Shown piece after piece: positions 1-9,238 of a stretch of DNA of 36,014 bases (position 1 is the stretch's first letter; every line of letters begins with the position of its first letter). A program made the translations under genes and the position numbers. The notes under the pieces were generated by a model. The model saw only the letters and a program-made list of their open reading frames with translations, had not been told where the DNA came from and made no database searches. The stretch is from Triparma columacea (Eukaryota > Sar > Bolidophyceae > Parmales > Triparmaceae): contig BRYA01000693.1 in NCBI GenBank assembly GCA_030267965.1, positions 1 through 36,014 of the forward strand. Direction: 5' to 3'.

Positions 1-2
1 TC

Positions 3-839
3 TCCTTCTCAACCAAGCATTGCGGCGACTTCGAGTGTCAGGATGGTTCCTGTGTCGATATGCATCTCTGCAAAGGCAGAGACTGCGGTCACTATAACGG
101 TGGTAGCGGGACGTGGCTGGGGTCTCACATGTACAGACGCGCCAAAACCGGGAATAAAAAGCGGTTCAAATCTTGTATCGACACTGCCGCTGTAAACGCT
201 CGACACAACCCCGCCAACAACAAGATCAACAACCCGCTCAGATCCGCCGCGACAATCGCCAAATCCAGCAAGGCCTACAACAACGCCGCAAGCAAGGCTC
301 TTGAAGAAGAAAAGGAAGTGCTTCGCCAAGAATTTATAAGTGCGGGAGCTTCAATCTCGCCAACTCTACCGTCCTCTGGAGTATCCGACCTCGCTCTACG
401 TATAGAAGACAAGATCAGATCCGTAGTGAAGAAAGGTCAGCTCTTCTATGTGTTTACGAGTAGGGGGTACCGATTCGAAGAGGAAGGATTCAAGTGGAGC
501 ACTGAACGTGGTGGGAAGGGATCACAACTGCTCTCCAATCTTGATGGTAGTCCGTTTGGCGTGAAGAAGTTGAAGGAGCTAGGCTGGAAGCTTGAGAAGC
601 TTCATACTTGCAGTAACTCATCGAACGTTAATAACACGGAGATGGCTCTCCATCGTTCTTTAAACAATGAGTACGGAAGCTTATGGAAGGACTGTGGGAT
701 GGGGGGTGTTCGTGGAGAGGGCCAAGGATTTGACTTTTGCATTGGCGTCGCTTACGGTGATGTCAGTGACGACATGATCATCAACGAGAAAGCGGCTAAC
801 AGGCACGGGATTCCGATTAAGAAGACGAAGAAGGGCTAA
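3..839 (+). CDS. hypothetical protein, 5' end outside window
   Basis: The frame is open from the first bases of the window, so the gene is cut at its 5' side; the internal ATG at 60 need not be the start. The first 30 or so residues are Cys-rich (CGDFEC, CxxxxDC), then a basic Ala/Asn-rich stretch, then a folded-looking C-terminal half (from about residue 120 of the visible part) with aromatic and Cys residues (FYVFTSRGYRF, EMALHRSLNNEYGSLW, FDFCIGVAYGD) and a Lys-rich tail IKKTKKG. No intron is needed in the visible part. I do not recognise the family. The ordering of FYVFTSRG, an 'E-ALH' helix and a terminal W is faintly like GIY-YIG nucleases, but the diagnostic GIY...YIG pair is absent, so I do not claim it. 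Confidence 0.55.
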   Translation, partial: SFSTKHCGDFECQDGSCVDMHLCKGRDCGHYNGGSGTWLGSHMYRRAKTGNKKRFKSCIDTAAVNARHNPANNKINNPLRSAATIAKSSKAYNNAASKALEEEKEVLRQEFISAGASISPTLPSSGVSDLALRIEDKIRSVVKKGQLFYVFTSRGYRFEEEGFKWSTERGGKGSQLLSNLDGSPFGVKKLKELGWKLEKLHTCSNSSNVNNTEMALHRSLNNEYGSLWKDCGMGGVRGEGQGFDFCIGVAYGDVSDDMIINEKAANRHGIPIKKTKKG

Positions 840-1062
840 TCAATGAAAGAAGGCCGAGGAGGACGTAGACAGTGGGGGGGGCGATAGGGAGTTTGAGGCC
901 TAATGAAGAAAAGAGGTTGAGTTTGTGAAAAAATCGGTAGAATTACATTATCGTATGAACGAGCACAAAAAATATTGATGAATCAGCAAGGAGAGAGAGG
1001 AGAATTCTCAAAAAAAGATCGTCTCATAAATTTCACTTGCTGCACTCTGTTTGCTCGCTTTG

Positions 1063-3583
1063 ATGAGCGGCTGGGTCCCACGCGAGGCTAACCCTAGCGT
1101 TGATTTGGTTTCTACGATTGAGGCTGCTGCAGAGAACAATAGCTGGGATGCTGTCCAGGTGGGGCCGGGGTTTACCTTATCATTTATAGCTCATTCGATG
1201 TGTGACTTTGCTCTCGTTGCTATGTTACTTATTCTCCTTTCTCTCTCGCCCTCCCTCGCCCTCCCTCGCCCTCGCTCGCTCGCTATGTTACTTATTCTCA
1301 TTTCTCTCTCGCCCTCCCTCGCCCTTCCACCTCCAAGACTCTTATTCGACAGATGTCGATGAGTCCTCCATCACAAGACTTCTGGAAAGTCATTTTCCAA
1401 CTCGGGGAGGAAGATACCACGCCTCTGACCTTGCTTCTGTGGCATAAATCTCCGAGGAACATTCTTGAGCAATTTCTATGTCTTGCGGACACCGTTTTGC
1501 CTCTGCGGATGAAAGATAGGCATGTGTTGCTCGCGACCAGAGACTCATTTGACTGCGTTCCTCTCCATTTCGTCGCAAGATACTTTAGTTTTACTCCGGG
1601 TGATGTTGAGATCCTCCGGGTATTAATTAGGTGGCATCCACAAGCCCTGGTGATGAAGGTGAGATCGGAGCGATGGCATTAGTGCACAATTAGTGTACCA
1701 ACCAAACCTCTTCGCTGCTTACCCTCTCGCCATTCGCTCGTCGCAGGATTGCCGCGGGCAGACTCCTCTTGATACAGCGAAGGTAAACATTCACAATGTA
1801 GACTCGGTACGCCACGATGAATTTGTCAAAATATTCAAAGAGGCAACCGAACACTACAACCACGACATATGTTTCGGATTCAAAATGCTCTCGTTTAATG
1901 TACAGCGGTCCCTTGATTTCTGTGTAAATGCAAGGCTTGCAAGGTGAGTTTGAAGAACTTCGAGAAGGGAAGGAATGTTCCAGTCACCATGTCATGATAT
2001 ATCACTGCGTGCGAAATACGGATCAACTAAGATCATGGAAAAAGGATGTCCCGGGGATTCCGTTCGTCAACGTTGACCAGGGTCGGTATGTTCGTCCTGG
2101 TCGGCCTGCTGTACCTTACTCTGTTCGAAGGAGAAGCCGATTCCTCATTTTTCGCGTCCATGGGAGCTGTCGTCGTGGACGTCCTCCTCATTCTTGTCCA
2201 CCAGCTTAAGATCGTGCCCGCGAAATACATGCAGACGGTGTGCTGCATATCGTGCGCGGTTGAAGGTAGGTTTGGGCCGAAAACGAGGTGGAAACACACC
2301 CAGGGATGAGTGGGAAAGAGGGGACGGAGTGGGTGACAAGGCTCTTTTCCATCCTATCTTCCGTGTCTTGACGTGGTCCCGTACATAGAACCTTACACCT
2401 ACTGGCGGCCATCTCACTCACTCATAAACCAGGTACAGCTGCAATAATTGCAGGGACCCTCGTCGACTCTGATAAAGATATTCTCATTGCAAGGCAGTGG
2501 TTCATATTCGGTGGCCAGGTGAGAAATAGGTGAAAGTTTCGCAAGAGTGAGACGACCCGTTCCTAAACTTAAGCCAGCCCCCCTTTTTCTCGCGCGTCGC
2601 TACACCCCCCCTTAGCTTTCTTGCCTGAAGTTATCTTTTGCCATTCCTAAGATCTCGCTTCTCCGTTTTCCCTACTTGCTCTTTGTCCTCTTCGCAATGC
2701 TCATCGCTGAGCTCGCGTGCCTGTTCGTAATCTCGGAGAGGTCTGACTCTGGAGGCGTGGGGATCCCGTTGATGTTGATCTTCTTGTGCCGCTACAATTT
2801 CGATTAAAGCCCGTCGTAAATAGCAGGACGTTCGAGAAGGCGGACAGGCGGCTGTACGCGATGATCGTTAACGAGCGTCTGAGGACGAAGGACCTGCAGG
2901 ACCAAATCGAGAGGACGAACAAGCTCGGCCGTACCGTCCTCGCAATGGCAGAGGTCGAAGAAGGCGAGGAGGGTGAAAGCGAGACGTCGTCAAAGACTGG
3001 GAGCTCAGGGTCGGGATCGACGTTGAACGGCAACCTAGTGTCGGAATTCGCGTTCTTCTCCTCTCTCTCGGACAGGGTAGAGAGCGAAGGCGAAGAGATC
3101 CCCAGCGCCGACGAGCTCATATTGAAGGTTCCTGGAATGAGGAGTTTCAAGACAGCGATGCAAATGGCAGCCGTAAAGCGGGGCTTCAGGTACTTCTGCA
3201 ACCAGGAGTCCAACATAGAGAATCTAATATTCTACGAGCAGGTGGACCTCTTCAAGCGGGAGGTGAAGCACAAGGCCAGACGGCTTTGTTACTCCTTCAT
3301 TTCCCCCAAGTCCCCCGGGTGCGTTAACATCAACGACGCAGACAGGGGCGCGTGTATGGAGGCCGTGATTGGGAGCCTGGGGCACGAGGATATACACTCG
3401 GCGACATTCGATAGAGCTCAGACGGAGGTCATGAACGTTATGGACAGGGACTCATTCCCGAGGTTCAGGAAAAGCCCACTAGGGAGGGCACTCATGTACA
3501 GCCAGGTGGAGGACACGTGGATGAAGCTGGTTGAGGAGGGACTGCTGAACGAGAAGAAAGCAGAAGAAAGCAGGATGAGGTAG
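1063..3583 (+). CDS. ankyrin / multi-transmembrane / RGS-domain protein (spliced model)
   Basis: Proposed exons: 1063-1158, 1353-1658, 1747-1943, 2081-2265, 2433-2518, 2652-2726, 2810-3583 (572 aa). All phases match across GT-AG junctions. Exons 1-3 look like degenerate ankyrin repeats (ENNSWDAV; DSFDCVPLHFVARYF followed by VEILRVLIRWHPQALVMK; then DCRGQTPLDTAK across an intron). Exons 4-6 encode four to five hydrophobic helices (MFVLVGLLYLTLF; GAVVVDVLLILVHQL; PYLLFVLFAMLIAELACLF). The last exon carries a clear RGS domain at about residues 440-538 (GFRYFCNQESNIENLIFYE, then VNIND, then a DSFPRFRKSPLG ending). RGS domains accelerate GTP hydrolysis by G-alpha, and a membrane-anchored RGS resembles plant 7TM-RGS in logic. 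The ankyrin and RGS parts could instead be two genes. The sixth intron is uncertain: 2727-2809 (83 nt) is preferred over a phase-compatible 41-nt one at 2786-2826, which would add a GGVGIPLMLIFL segment. Confidence 0.6.
1221..1330 (+). repeat. 63-bp tandem duplication in first intron
   Basis: The stretch beginning TATGTTACTTATTCTC occurs at 1221 and again at 1284, followed each time by CTCTCGCCCTCCCTCGCCC. It lies between the proposed donor at 1159 and acceptor at 1352, so it is read as intronic low-complexity expansion, although it stays open in one frame. Confidence 0.7.
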
Positions 3584-3712
3584 CGGGGTGTGGGGATTCT
3601 ACAATAATATTTTTATTTCCGTTGCGCTTACATTTTCGTTAGCTAAGGTAGGGTTGCGTTTACCTTTCCCATCCCCCCGGCCCGCTTGCTCCCCCCCTCC
3701 CTCCCCCATCCC

Positions 3713-5660
3713 TCACTTCAATTCCGCCCCAATATCCTCCACAACTTTCCTCATCCCCTGTTCAATATCCGCTTCCCACTCCCTCCTCCCTTCCTTCTCT
3801 TCCCACCCCATCCTCCAGCAATGAAGTAGCATCCTCCCCCCCGCCGTAGTCCTTCTTCTCTTCCCCCCCCCGTATTCCACGTCGTTAACAACCGGGCAAC
3901 CTAGACTAGCCATGTGTACCCTAATCTGGTGTGTTCTCCCCGTCTCAATGTTTACTTTAACCACGCTCATACCTCTAGCCCCGTCGTGTTTTAGTAGCTC
4001 GTAGTTAGTGACGGCTTTTTTACCGGAGTCCTGTGGACTTACCCTGAACCGACGACGGTCTTTCCTATCCCTTGTAAGGTAGTTAACGATCCTCCCCTTC
4101 TCTTCCTTTGGTCTTCCCTCCACGACCGCAATGTATGTTTTGTCTACTTTCCTGTCCCTAAAAAGTCCCTGAAGTTCCGTCAATTTCGCCGTGGTAAGAG
4201 CAACGATCATGGCGCCGCTTGTACCCTTGTCAAGCCTATGAACAAGCCCAGGCCTAGCGTCTTCCCCACCACCTGACTCTAAGTATACGAACCTCTCAAG
4301 TGTAGTCATGCCATCCATTACACCTTCCTCACCCTCCTCTTCTTCTTCTTCCTCTCCTTCGTATTCCCCTTTATATCCTTTCCATTCCTTCCACCAAGTT
4401 TCCCCCATAATTTTCCCGATTCCTCCTACTACAGTTTTAACAACGTCCCAATTACCGGCCCCGCAGTGAACCACGACGTTGGGGGGCTTGTTTATAACCA
4501 TCATGTCGACCGAACGAAATATCACATCTAAGTCAGGTGCGTTTGAGAAGAAATCAGAGGAGGTGTCATGACCTTCACTTTCCTTCGTAGTATCCTTCTC
4601 CCCCCTATTACTGTGTACTACGCTAAAGTCATCCCCTCCTCCCCTCCCTATAACCTCAATTTCAACATCCCCGCTTTTAATAAGTTGCCCTGGTTTAACT
4701 CCTGATCTCTTCAATAAATCCCTAACAACCGTTCTGCTTAAACCAGGGTTACTAGAGCATAGTAGATTATCCAGCCTTGTAGGTTGCTGGTTTGGGTTTG
4801 ATATTTGTAACTTTAACGTTCTAGTAGTCGATGGGGTGTTATTTGAAAGTGTTCCACCCCTCTCCGCTCCACCTGTATCCTGTTCAGAGTGCTCTTTGGA
4901 TGTTTCTTCTTGGATTCTTCTTTTCAGTGAAGCGCGTGGGTTTTGACCCAGACGTTTCTTACCTGACCTAGAGGCTTTTTGAAGACCTTGCTTGCCCCTC
5001 CAACTCTCCACAGGAACACCCTCTGGGGGAGGGGTAGAGGAGGAGGTGGAGGTGGTGGAGGTGGAGGATACGGCACCACCGAACGCTGTGGGGTGTCGGG
5101 TGTATGTGTAGGGGGGGTGAGAAGGTGTTTAATGGGTGAGGTGAGGGAAAAGGAGGACACACAGCTCTGAGGACACACAGCTCTGAAGTTATCACTCTGA
5201 GGTTATCTTATAGCTCAATCCCCTAATCCTCTCTCTTACCTGTTTGAGGGTCTCTTTTATCATCTTTACCATCGTCTCTTTGATTCTGTTGTCCATCATC
5301 CTTTTGTCCCTCCTGTTGTTCAGTCTGTTGATCAGTTCCCCAAGTGACCATTTTCTTTCCCTTAACGTTTTGTTGTTTGACGTTGTGTTGGACGTTGTGT
5401 TGTTCGAGGTCGTGATTTACCATTTTGATATCAGCTGTTAGGGTTTGTTTGCTTTTATTGGATTGATTTTGTCTACTATTTGCCTTGTATCGTTTCTTGA
5501 TTCCGAGAGAGAGTCCAGAATCCTTCTGTTTTGTACTATATTGGACATTTGTACACTTATATACATTCTGAAGGAATGAGCTTGTTGAACATGTATATAA
5601 TAATACTATAACGATACGGAGGAACATTTTTAATTGCAGATTAACAATTTGCAGAAACAT
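3713..5660 (-). CDS. RluA/RluD-family pseudouridine synthase, plastid-directed
   Basis: Exons on the minus strand are 5660-5240 and 5022-3713 (576 aa from the first ATG, 565 aa from the ATG at 5627). The 217-nt intron has donor GTAAGA and acceptor CCCCCAG, both phase 1. The enzyme isomerises uridine to pseudouridine in RNA. Visible domains: a signal-peptide-like N-terminus (MFLRIVIVLLYTCSTSS, then FLQN), a basic linker, an S4 RNA-binding domain (RLDNLLCSSNPGLSRTVVRDLL to SGDVEIEV, about residues 222-265), then the RluA catalytic domain with INKPPNVVVH and the hallmark HRLDKGTSG, catalytic Asp at about 405, and ETGRTHQIRVHM. A Glu-run insert (about residues 363-374) sits ahead of the motif. 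The signal peptide followed by Phe suggests plastid import. Without the upstream exon the main ORF has no ATG start, which supports the splice. It is divergent from the plastid-directed gene at 5969. Confidence 0.85.
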
Positions 5661-5968
5661 GATGTCTGTGGGTGAAGTGAAGTTGGGGTTTCCTTTTGGT
5701 TGTCTATTATCTCCTTGTCCCTTCTCTTCCGTTTGTAGTTTTGGGAATTTGCGGAGACTGTTAGGCCATCGTCGATGGACCTCTGACGGAAAGATGAGCG
5801 GTGAGCAGCAGTCACGCTATTTGCTTCCCTGACCTTTAAGTCAAATCTTCCTAGAGGAGGCCAATCCTTTCCAGCAAAATAAGGCCGAAATAGTAAATTG
5901 GAGTTTTCTAATCCTCAGAGCGTAATTTTTGTTCAATTGATAGTAATTTAGTCTTCCATCTTCCTATT
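5661..5968. promoter_or_regulatory. 308-bp divergent intergenic region
   Basis: This lies between the divergent starts of two proteins that both carry plastid-type presequences, so it probably serves as promoter for both. I see an AT-rich stretch near 5890-5965 close to the downstream start. I see no further ORF or repeat. Confidence 0.4.
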
Positions 5969-6967
5969 ATGAAGCTAACAATAGCTATAAGCGCTCTAAC
6001 GTTGATATTAGCTTCAATAATCCCCTCAACAACTGGCTTCATCCCGACTCATACTCTTCTTAAACCTCACTATACACAACACTATACGCCACACTTCACA
6101 CCACTACGTAACACTATTACTACAACAACTATATACTCATCCTCCTCCTCCTCAACCTCCCCCTCCTCTTCCTCCTCAACCACCTCCACCACATCCTCCT
6201 CCTCCTCCTCCCCAACCACCTCCCCCTCCCCTCCTCCCTCCCAACCTCCCAATCCTCCAATCCCCCCAATCCCCTCCTACCTCTCGCCATTAGTATCTCC
6301 CTCAGTAACCCACTCAACAAAGCGTAGTTTAATAACCTTCCTAAAAACCTCCACCCCCACCCCTTCTTCCCCCACCCTTCTTCCCCCATCTACATATCTG
6401 TTATACCGTCCGCCTTTACCACCATCTCATCTTGCGGAGTTAGAAGGGAGGCGTTTAATATCCGAGACTGTTGACTTAACAGCCACTCACTTAACCATAT
6501 TATCCGCACCGTCACAAGACCCTAACGCTAACAAACCGATATCGCAAAAGTACACACATTGGTTAACATACACCGAGCCTAACCCGTCAAATGACGATGA
6601 CGATGATAGGTACTACTCGAAGTGGGATATAAAGTTGGACGTTAAATGGGTTTACTCAGATATCGACGGTACTATTAGCCACGGTATGCGGATCCTCGGT
6701 ACTAAAATCGTTAGAGTTAACGAACAGGAGGGTGGAGGGGGAGAGGAGGTGTGTGATAAGAATGGTGTAGGGGGGGGGGGGATTATGAAGGATCAGGACG
6801 GTATGATTAGAGGGATTAGAGGCGCGGTTGGGAAGAGAGGATTTGAAGGTGAAAATAGGGGGGTTGTGGTATGGGAGGGGGAGGGGGAGGATGAAGGGTG
6901 GATTGTTAAGGAGGGGGAGGAAGGGGTTTGGGATGTACTTTATAGAATTGGGGGGGGAGGGGAATAA
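5969..6967 (+). CDS. plastid-directed Ser/Thr/Pro-rich hypothetical protein, copy 1
   Basis: A single exon of 332 aa. Residues 1-23 form a signal peptide (MKLTIAISALTLILASIIPS, TTG) followed immediately by FIPT, matching the signal peptide plus Phe at +1 plastid presequence of algae with complex red plastids. A Ser/Thr-rich transit-like and Pro-rich region runs to about 110. The folded part (about 115-332) contains TKRSLITFLKTS, a YLLYRPPLPPSHLAELEGRRLISETVDLT stretch, a YTHWLTY segment, a Asp run, then a KWDIKLDVKWVYSDIDGTISHGMRILGT stretch, and ends in Gly-Glu-rich sequence. I do not recognise the family; IDGT resembles but does not establish a HAD motif. A near-identical second copy lies at 8312-9238, and similarity continues about 50 bp past the stop. 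Confidence 0.8.
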   Translation: MKLTIAISALTLILASIIPSTTGFIPTHTLLKPHYTQHYTPHFTPLRNTITTTTIYSSSSSSTSPSSSSSTTSTTSSSSSSPTTSPSPPPSQPPNPPIPPIPSYLSPLVSPSVTHSTKRSLITFLKTSTPTPSSPTLLPPSTYLLYRPPLPPSHLAELEGRRLISETVDLTATHLTILSAPSQDPNANKPISQKYTHWLTYTEPNPSNDDDDDRYYSKWDIKLDVKWVYSDIDGTISHGMRILGTKIVRVNEQEGGGGEEVCDKNGVGGGGIMKDQDGMIRGIRGAVGKRGFEGENRGVVVWEGEGEDEGWIVKEGEEGVWDVLYRIGGGGE

Positions 6968-7199
6968 AGGAAATACCAAAACATATTGTAAAGGCGAGTT
7001 TGAGGGATTGAAAATCGTTTTGTTGTTTTGAAACACCGAAGTAGTTAGGTTTATCGCTCTAAGCAATGTGTGTACTCCTCAGCGCGTCTCCTAAACCCTT
7101 CTCTTCTCTCAACAACAACACAACTCTCCACAACGGAGGAGGAAGGAGGAGGAGGTAACTTTGCGAGTTTGTAATGCATTTTATATTTGAGTAGACTAA

Positions 7200-7283
7200 A
7201 TGAAAGCTCTCGTTAACGCGGTGCGGAGGGTACCTTCGGATCTTATAAAGGCGCGTGTAGTAAAGAGTTATGAGCATTCCTAA
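7200..7283 (+). CDS. micro-ORF MKALV family, copy 1 (27 aa)
   Basis: An ATG-initiated ORF starting MKALVNAVRRVPSDLIK and ending VVKSYEHS. The same reading frame is preserved in two further copies (7523 +, 8235 -), with shared MKALV-[ND]-AV-x-x-VPS and VVK and many differences at third codon positions. The upstream stretch with TTTATATTTGA is also shared. Function unknown; it may be a first exon rather than a whole gene. Confidence 0.4.
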   Translation: MKALVNAVRRVPSDLIKARVVKSYEHS

Positions 7284-7290
7284 CTCTGTC

Positions 7291-7450
7291 TCCTCATAAA
7301 AAGGCCCTAACAGAATGGGCCTTCCTCATTAAAAGGCGTTAACAGAATGGGCTTTCCTCGTTAAAAGGCGTTAACAGAGTGGGCTTTCCTCATAAAAAGG
7401 CGTTAACAGAATGGGCTTTCCTCATTAAAAGGCGTTAACAGAATGGGCCT
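7291..7450 (+). repeat. 32-bp tandem repeat, 5 copies
   Basis: Five head-to-tail units of 32 bp, of the type TCCTCATTAAAAGGCGTTAA followed by CAGAATGGGCTT, with one to four differences per unit. It begins 8 bp after the stop of the first micro-ORF. There are no unique spacers, so it is a minisatellite and not a CRISPR array. Confidence 0.9.
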
Positions 7451-7522
7451 TCTACACAGAGGCCCAATACCGAATAACCCAAACAACCAGATCGCAACGC
7501 TTTTTATATTTGAATAGATTAG

Positions 7523-7687
7523 ATGAAAGCTCTCGTTAACGCTGTTCTAACGGTGCCTTCAGAAGTTATAAAGGTGCGTGTTGTAAAGAGTAAAATGTCC
7601 CTAACCCGAACCCGAACCCCCCGAACCCCCCGAGCCAGACAGGGAAGGGAAGGGGAGGGAAGGGGAACAAAGCCAAAAGAGCCCTAA
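7523..7687 (+). CDS. micro-ORF MKALV family, copy 2 (54 aa)
   Basis: Starts MKALVNAVLTVPSEVIK and continues VRVVKSKMS into an Arg/Pro/Gly-rich tail ending KPKEP. It has the same orientation as copy 1 and aligns to it without a frame change through VVKS, after which the two diverge completely. The tail is low-complexity and may not be biologically coding. Confidence 0.35.
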   Translation: MKALVNAVLTVPSEVIKVRVVKSKMSLTRTRTPRTPRARQGREGEGRGTKPKEP

Positions 7688-7795
7688 CAGAATGCAACAT
7701 CAACGACGAAGAAAGGGAGGGGAGGGGAAAGGGAACAGGGACCGACAGACCGACACACCGAGAGGAGGACGAGAGGGGAAGGGGAACAAAGCCAT

Positions 7796-7835
7796 AAACA
7801 CACATAAACACACATAAACACACATAAACACACAT
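7796..7835 (+). repeat. 10-bp microsatellite-like repeat
   Basis: About four copies of ATAAACACAC head to tail, running into the left arm of the hairpin that follows. Confidence 0.8.
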
Positions 7836-7904
7836 CATAATACATAAACACACACTCACAGAGTGTTGGTATGATGTGTGTTTATGTATTATGATGTGTG
7901 TTTA
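7825..7904. repeat. perfect 30-bp inverted repeat (hairpin)
   Basis: Arms 7825-7854 and 7875-7904 are exact reverse complements (the left begins TAAACACACATCATAATACA), with a 20-nt loop. It lies near the centre of the foldback region. Confidence 0.9.
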
Positions 7905-7968
7905 ATAAGATGATAGATGTTTCATAGTGTCTTTTGGCTTTGTTCCCCTGCTCTGTCTTTGATGTATG

Positions 7969-8002
7969 GATTGATGGATCCTGCTCTGAGGATCCATCAA
8001 TC
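7969..8002. repeat. 13-bp inverted repeat (hairpin)
   Basis: Arms GATTGATGGATCC (7969-7981) and GGATCCATCAATC (7990-8002) with an 8-nt loop. Too A/T-poor downstream to call a transcription terminator in a eukaryote. Confidence 0.85.
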
Positions 8003-8157
8003 TCTGTCTCCCCATCCTTTCCCTGTTCCCTCTTGGTTCCCTGTTGTTGTTGTTGCTGCTGTTGTTCCTCCCTCCTCTCCCTCCTCACTCTCTTTTGACA
8101 CTGGCTCTGGCTGGCTCGGCTGGCTCGGCTGGCTCGGCTCTTCCGGTAGATTTTGGA

Positions 8158-8235
8158 TCATGATTTTCTCTTTACAACACAAGTATTTTTAAGATCTGAA
8201 GGTACCATCCGCACCGCGTCAACGAGAGCTTTCAT
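8158..8235 (-). CDS. micro-ORF MKALV family, copy 3 (25 aa)
   Basis: Reads MKALVDAVRMVPSDLKN, then TCVVKRKS and stop, on the minus strand within the right arm of the inverted repeat. The frame and the MKALV, VPSDL and VVK positions agree with copy 1. Its 5' side points towards the truncated gene copy at 8312, so any promoter here would fire away from that gene. Confidence 0.35.
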   Translation of the reverse strand: MKALVDAVRMVPSDLKNTCVVKRKS

Positions 8236-8311
8236 TATATATATTCAAATATAAAAAGCATTGCGATCTCGCGAAGTTAGAATCTTCCTCCTCCTCCTTC
8301 CTCCTCCGCAG

Positions 8312-9238
8312 TCTCAGACTCTTCTTAATCCTCACTATACACAACACTATACACAACACTATACACCACTACACAATACTATTACCACAACAACTATATA
8401 CTCATCCTCATCATCCTCAACCTCCCCCTCCTCTTCCTCCTCAACCACCTCCACCACTTCCTCCTCCTCCTCCTCCCCAACCACCTCTCCCTCCCCTCCC
8501 CCCTCCCAACCTCCCAATCCTCCAATCCCCCCAATCCCCTCCTACCTCTCGCCATTAGTATCCCCCTCAGTAACCCCATCAACAAAGCGTAGTTTAATAA
8601 CCTTCCTAAAAACCTCCACCCCCACCCCAACTTCCCCAACCCTTCTTCCCCCATCTACGTATCTATTATACCGTCCGCCTTTACCACCATCTCATCTTGC
8701 GGAGTTAGAAGGGAGGCGTTTAATATCCGAGACTGTTGACTTAACAGCCACTCACATAACCATATTATCCGCACCGTCACAAGACCCAAACAGCAATAAA
8801 CCGATATCGCAAAAATACACACATTGGTTAACATACACCGAGCCCTCCTCCCCAACATCTACAGAAGAAGGAGGAGACGATGATGATAGGTACTACGTGA
8901 AGTGGGATATAAAGTTGGACGTAAAATGGGTTTACTCAGATATCGACGGTAGTATCAGCCACGGTATGCGTATCCTAGGTACTACAATCGTTCGTGTCAA
9001 TGACGAGGGAGGGGGAGAGGAGTGTGATAAGAATGGTGTAGGGGGGGGGGGGATTATGAAGGATCAGGACGGTATGATAAGAGGGATTAGAGGCGCGGTT
9101 GGGAAGAGAGGTTTTGAAGGGGAAAATAGGGGGGTTGTGGTATGGGAGGGGGAGGGGGAGGATGAAGGGTGGATTGTTAAGGAGGGGGAGGAAGGGGTTT
9201 GGGATGTACTTTATAGAATTGGGGGGGGAGGGGAATAA
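8312..9238 (+). pseudogene. second copy of the Ser/Thr/Pro-rich gene, lacking signal peptide and ATG
   Basis: Similarity to the gene at 5969 begins at about 8314 (CTCAGACTCTTCTTAATCC) and runs past the stop to about 9292. The reading frame is intact for 309 codons, with small in-frame differences, for example an added TSTEEGG-type insert before the Asp run. What is missing is the whole N-terminus: the frame upstream runs into the inverted-repeat arm and has no ATG. Directly at the boundary, CTCCTCCGCAG makes a plausible 3' splice site in phase 0, so a replacement first exon is possible. If translated without a signal peptide the product would not reach the plastid. It is called a pseudogene provisionally because no start is visible, although the open frame argues for recent duplication or continued use. 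Confidence 0.6.

Larger units (their letters stand above)
7131..8311. repeat. 1.2-kb imperfect inverted-repeat (foldback-like) region
   Basis: The left arm at about 7135-7268 and the right arm at about 8169-8309 are inverted copies of each other over roughly 135 bp, starting with GGAGGAGGAAGGAGGAGG and including TTTATATTTGA and GAAAGCTCTCGTT. A third copy in left-arm orientation lies at about 7491-7597. Inside, a 20-bp perfect inverted match (AGGGGAACAAAGCCAAAAGA near 7660, complement near 7930) and two hairpins continue the foldback pattern. The region sits exactly between the two copies of the duplicated plastid-type gene, and copy 2 loses its signal peptide where the right arm ends. No transposase is visible. 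It may be a non-autonomous foldback element or the product of successive inverted duplications. Confidence 0.65.

Noticed and set aside
9..329. Minus-strand 106-aa frame opposite the first gene
   Set aside because: It mirrors the partial plus-strand coding sequence, has no features of its own, and is explained as an antisense shadow.
2786..2826. 41-nt intron in the RGS gene
   Set aside because: Phase-compatible, but the donor is poor and the length is below every other intron in the window; the 83-nt alternative is preferred, without excluding it.
7291..7450. Regular 32-bp repeats resembling a CRISPR array
   Set aside because: Units are head to tail with no unique spacers, and the context is a eukaryotic nuclear genome.
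7131..8311. Autonomous DNA transposon
   Set aside because: There are terminal inverted arms but no transposase-like coding capacity, and I could not define a target-site duplication.
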